Of a DNA stretch of 64,000 nt, positions 60,571-64,000 are shown piece after piece; positions within the stretch are counted from its first letter, which is position 1, and each line of letters starts with the position of its first letter. The notes below the pieces were generated by a model, which saw nothing but the letters and a program-made list of their open reading frames with translations, was not told the DNA's origin and ran no database searches. The translations under genes were made by a program, and so were the position numbers. This DNA is from Chlorocebus sabaeus (taxonomy: Eukaryota; Chordata; Mammalia; Primates; Cercopithecidae), in NCBI RefSeq assembly GCF_047675955.1, contig NC_132912.1, positions 81,120,382 to 81,184,381 on the forward strand, in the 5' to 3' direction.

Positions 60571-62055
60571 CGCAATGAGGTGAGGTCAACTCTGTGTAAT
60601 CCACATGGACTGAAAGAAGAGGAGGAGAGCCATGTTTTCTGCTACTGGAAGAAGAGATGAGCAGGCAAACACAATTGATCCTTATTGCACATACATTTTT
60701 TGAATCCCCAAATGCTCCTCAGTATCCAGCGCAAACTCTTCTTTCTTATGACATTGCTTCTGAATGGCAAAATGAATCCTGGAGACCCTCCTTCTACTCC
60801 TCTCAGCAGCCTCTGCTCAGCCTCCATCTTAATTAAGTCTTGAGCTCACATTCCCTCTTTTTTTGCGGACCCCTTGACGGTTTCATCACAGTTGACAACT
60901 GACAAAAAGTCATTTTCTTTAACCTGCTTGGGGGTGCACCACATTCAATTTTGAGAGAAAATAACAAAGAGTAAAGAGAAAAAACCATCATTCCCCACCC
61001 CCCCACAACACATTACAGTAATCTATGTTGATTACATTTCCTTTTCTCGAAGAGTCTAATTCCTCTATCAATCTGGAGCTACTAACACAAGTATAAGAGG
61101 CTGTGAATGGCTAAAAAATTCGATATAGAACTGTAGCATGATTTACCTCTGTTCACAATTTTAATGTGCCAGACTTACCTTTGTCTAATAGATCCTGAAC
61201 GTTTTTCTCAGATTTAAAAGAATTATATTCTTTCAGGAAATGTCAAAGTTCAAATACACAATAACTAAATTAATATTAATAGAAGCTCTGCTTATGGTTA
61301 TACTTTTACTCCTAAGGAATTTATGGGGAGTTGAAATTCTGGAGTCTGGAAATGGAAAACACATTGATAAATATTGGCATTTATTTAACATCTAGTTCAT
61401 GTTGTCTGTGCAAAGCATAATCGAGCTCACTGTTTAGCTAAATGTCTGCTTTGTTATATCCCTGCTGTTTTAAATGTTTGAGAATTGGATTGAATTCACA
61501 GTGAAGGCTCTAAGGCATTTTGCTCATCTGGAAACTGAATATAAAACCACAAAGATGACAATTTTTAATTTCTTTTGGCATTAGCTCCCAAGATTGTCAT
61601 GTTCTATGCATATAGATGCCAAGTACCTTCTCCCAAAGTAAAGGATAAACTTGGCAAGTGGCCAGTGGGTTGAACTGATAATTCCTCCTGAGTTGAGCTG
61701 AGATGAGGCCCCAAACGCTGGCATAACCTGAAATTTGATTTGGGTGATGACTTATAAAGAGACAGCATTAAACAACCGACTCACCAAGTGAGTCATCTTT
61801 GCTGAGCTGTGCACTTTCATTATCCTCAGAAATCTATTAAGAAACCATCTTATTGTTTGCCTAATGCAAATGGAAATGCCTAGCATATTGTTTCTACTCC
61901 CAGTTTATACTCTAGGTAAAGACCAATCTACACCTGGGAAGTGTTCCAGGATCCTGCTGAGGCAAAATTGTGAAATAGACAGAAATTGTCTTCCAGCAGC
62001 TCTTCTCAAGCCCTCTTCTAGTGTACATTTACCCCTACCTCTCAGAAGCCAAGCA
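60571..62055. other. Unassigned sequence
   Basis: Nothing recognised apart from a C-run near 60999-61005. The frame that begins at 61864 runs into the pyrimidine tract and is not a credible gene. Confidence 0.35.
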
Positions 62056-62186
62056 TCTCCTCTCCTCTTCTCCCCTTTCTTCCTTCCTTCCTTCCTCCCT
62101 TTCTCTCTCTCTCCTTTTCTCTTCTCTTCTCTCCTTTTCTCTTCTCTTCTCTTCTCTTCTCTTCTCGTCTCGTCTCTTCTCTTCTC

Positions 62187-62217
<31 letters not shown>

Positions 62218-62268
62218 CCCCCCTCCCTCTCTCTCTCTTTCTCTCTCTCCTGTCTCTCTGTCTGTCTC
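62056..62268 (+). repeat. Polypyrimidine tract (TCTTC/TC)n
   Basis: 213 bp of C/T on the plus strand, broken only by G at 62167, 62172, 62252, 62260 and 62264. It moves through TTCC, CTTTT/CTCTT, then pure TC units and a C-run at 62217-62223. It ends in TCTG units followed by a short CA run (62269-62280). Long serine/leucine or arginine/glutamate frames over it come from the repeat. Confidence 0.97.
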
Positions 62269-62282
62269 ATACACACACACAT

Positions 62283-62859
62283 ACCGGTCCTATGGACATG
62301 GTGGCTCTCTCACTGGGTGACACTTTCTGCTCAAAAACTTTGCTTCATTCCCTTGCTCCCTTCCTCTGCACAAAACTAATCTATTCTCTAAGTTTCTCTT
62401 CCTTGGGCCTTGGTAAATGGCTGAAGTTATTTTGACAAAGATGGATTTGAGTATTGGGCAGTGTAGTTAACAAGAGTATTTACACGACATCACAGAAACC
62501 AAATTTGTGGAACATTCGGAAACTTTCCATCAGGCTGATAAATATACACTTGAGGACCTCAATAACTACTAGTTAGAAAGCCATCATGGTGTGGTAGAAT
62601 TACACAGCTTGTGTTCTCTGTCTAGGTAATTTTAAATAAATCATTTAACTTTTTATATTAGGTATTCTTACCTATCAAAAGCAAAGGACTAATACCTTGT
62701 TTTCTTACTACAGTGGCCATCTGCTGGATTTGCCAACCTGGCAGCCATTTCTCTTTCTTCCCAATTTTCCTTTGTACAAACATCCCCCACAACATGCAGT
62801 CCATGTATTATTCTTGGTGGTACCTGGAACTTCATTCAATCTAGAAAAGTAAGAGTTAG
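62283..62859. other. Unassigned sequence
   Basis: No recognised repeat or exon. Confidence 0.35.
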
Positions 62860-63220
62860 ACTTGAGGCCTTTGCTGCAACAACTTGAAAAGAGGTGGGAT
62901 CTTTCTACTGGTAACTTGAAGTGATTGGAAGCCATCTTTGCCACCACTTGGGGGAACTGCAGGCCTAAGACATGCTGGATTAACACCACCAACAGAAGGG
63001 TCTAGTCAGCATCTTTCTCTTAGGATTTGCCTATCAGTTAGGGAAAGATCACTTTGGTTCTGATTGAGTCAAGAGCCTATCCTTGAATCTGATCATGCTT
63101 GCTACCAGATTTACTTTTAAGCTACATGAACCAATAAATCGTCTTTTGTTTAAGTTATGTATGTATATATTTGAGTTGAGTTTCTGTCACTTACAGACAA
63201 GAGAGTTCCAATTAATACAG
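62860..63220 (+). mobile_element. MLT1-like LTR
   Basis: 'catgaaccaataaatcgtct' followed by 'gagttgagtttctgtcactt', 'acagacaagagagttcc' and a terminal 'aattaatacag' (ends 63220) match the 3' end order of MLT1-type MaLR LTRs in sense orientation. The polyadenylation-like 'aataaa' lies at 63132-63137. The 5' boundary is vague. Confidence 0.6.
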
Positions 63221-63241
63221 TTTAAAACAGCAGTAAAAAAT

Positions 63242-63490
63242 AACAATAATTCCTATTATGCCAGAGGATTTGGCAAATATTTTCTATGAAGGGCCAGTAT
63301 TAAATATTTCAAGATTTATGGGCTATAGGGTCTGTCACAACTAACCACCTTGACCACTGTAGTAAGAAAGCAGTCATAGACAATATATAGATTAAGCGTA
63401 GCTGCTCTCAAATAAAACTTTATTTATGGACACTGAAATTTGATTTGCATATAATTTTCCATGCCTTCAAATATTATTCTTCTTTTGAGT
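63242..63490 (+). mobile_element. hAT-like MER element
   Basis: 'gatttggcaaatattttcta', 'gaagggccagtattaaatat', 'gaaagcagtcatagacaata' and 'caaataaaactttatttatg' follow the order of a common mammalian hAT-type MER repeat. The precise family name is not certain. Confidence 0.6.
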
Positions 63491-64000
63491 TTTTCAACTA
63501 TTTAAAAATGTAAAAACCACTCTACAAAACAAGAGTTTTATCATAGTTTTCTCACTCTTACTCTAAAGGGATAGTGGACTGCAAGAATCCTAGCAACTGC
63601 CTTTCTGGAGATGAACAATTTAATTAATAAATAACTCTTAGAGTTATGTGTACAATCATGAAATTAATCATTTTTCAGTAACTACTTTTTTTCTTGGCTG
63701 TCCTTACAGAGAATGTATGCCCAGTTAATAGGACTGGTCACATAGTAAACTTGATTTGAATATTAAATGGCTCAACCATTAAGTTTTTAAATATATTTAT
63801 TCAGTCATATTTTTTCCTAAGGAGACTTTTAAATTATATGATCTACTGAGATGGTGAATTGAAGAAATCCACAAGTTAGAGAATTGATCAATATGATAAA
63901 AAATAAATGGTTCACCTATTAAATAATACATTAAAGATAATTTATCCATAGGGAGAAATGACTGCAATGATTTGTGACTAATATCTGAATAGTAAGGACA
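63491..64000. other. Unassigned AT-rich sequence
   Basis: Nothing recognised up to the window edge. Confidence 0.35.

Noticed and set aside
61864..62379. 171-residue plus-strand open frame and its minus-strand counterparts
   Set aside because: Length comes from the low-complexity pyrimidine tract, which lacks stops in several frames.

Overview
This window reads as non-coding primate nuclear DNA, either intergenic or deep intronic. It is AT-rich and packed with interspersed repeats: L1 LINEs of several ages, Alu SINEs, MIR, L2, a mariner DNA transposon and MaLR LTRs. I found no host protein-coding exon, CpG-island promoter, tRNA, rRNA or CRISPR array. Every open frame with recognisable homology is a decayed L1 ORF1/ORF2, mariner transposase or Alu translation. 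Two young Alus (20841-21143 and 44450-44735) carry a sequence I associate with Old World monkey AluY subfamilies ('gatccggccactgcactcc', and its counterpart on the other strand). The most likely source is therefore a cercopithecid such as a macaque, baboon or vervet. This is inference from memory of the families.

Layout. 1-3329 holds the 5' end of a minus-strand L1 abutting a plus-strand L1 ORF2/3' part. 4325-4590 is a MIR. 5301-7455 is a mariner of HSMAR2 type, bounded by TA and interrupted by an L1 3' end that itself carries an Alu. 9048-11521 is a twin-primed (5'-inverted) L1 with a 9-bp target duplication. 12-16.7 kb holds L2 pieces, a MaLR LTR and a probable second ancient LTR. 17038-28620 is one long antisense L1M/HAL1-like block. 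It was opened by an Alu, a near full-length 6-kb L1PA (itself hit by a young Alu) and an older L1M fragment. 28.6-34.3 kb is mostly unassigned, but has an imperfect inverted repeat, a 224-bp pure polypurine tract and a 62/60-bp tandem duplication. 34.9-41.5 kb has L1M, L2, Alus and MIRs, plus a diverged direct repeat. 42550-44735 is an Alu cluster around a seemingly identical 559-bp tandem duplication. 46.3-50.0 kb has an AluY, L1M pieces, a MIR and an L2. 50082-55300 is an antisense L1MA/PB with an AluJ and a second L1 piece inside it. 55.6-64 kb is mostly unassigned, with MIRs, MER/hAT-like pieces, an MLT1-like LTR and a long polypyrimidine tract.

No genes act together here. What the window offers is structural history: nested insertions that can be ordered in time, twin-priming scars, recent duplication, and sequences able to form unusual DNA structures. 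I saw no previously undescribed coding system. The strongest leads are the 559-bp tandem duplication (42776-43893), the inverted repeat with a GGAA expansion in one arm (30213-31921) and the unexplained direct repeat at 38393/39749.
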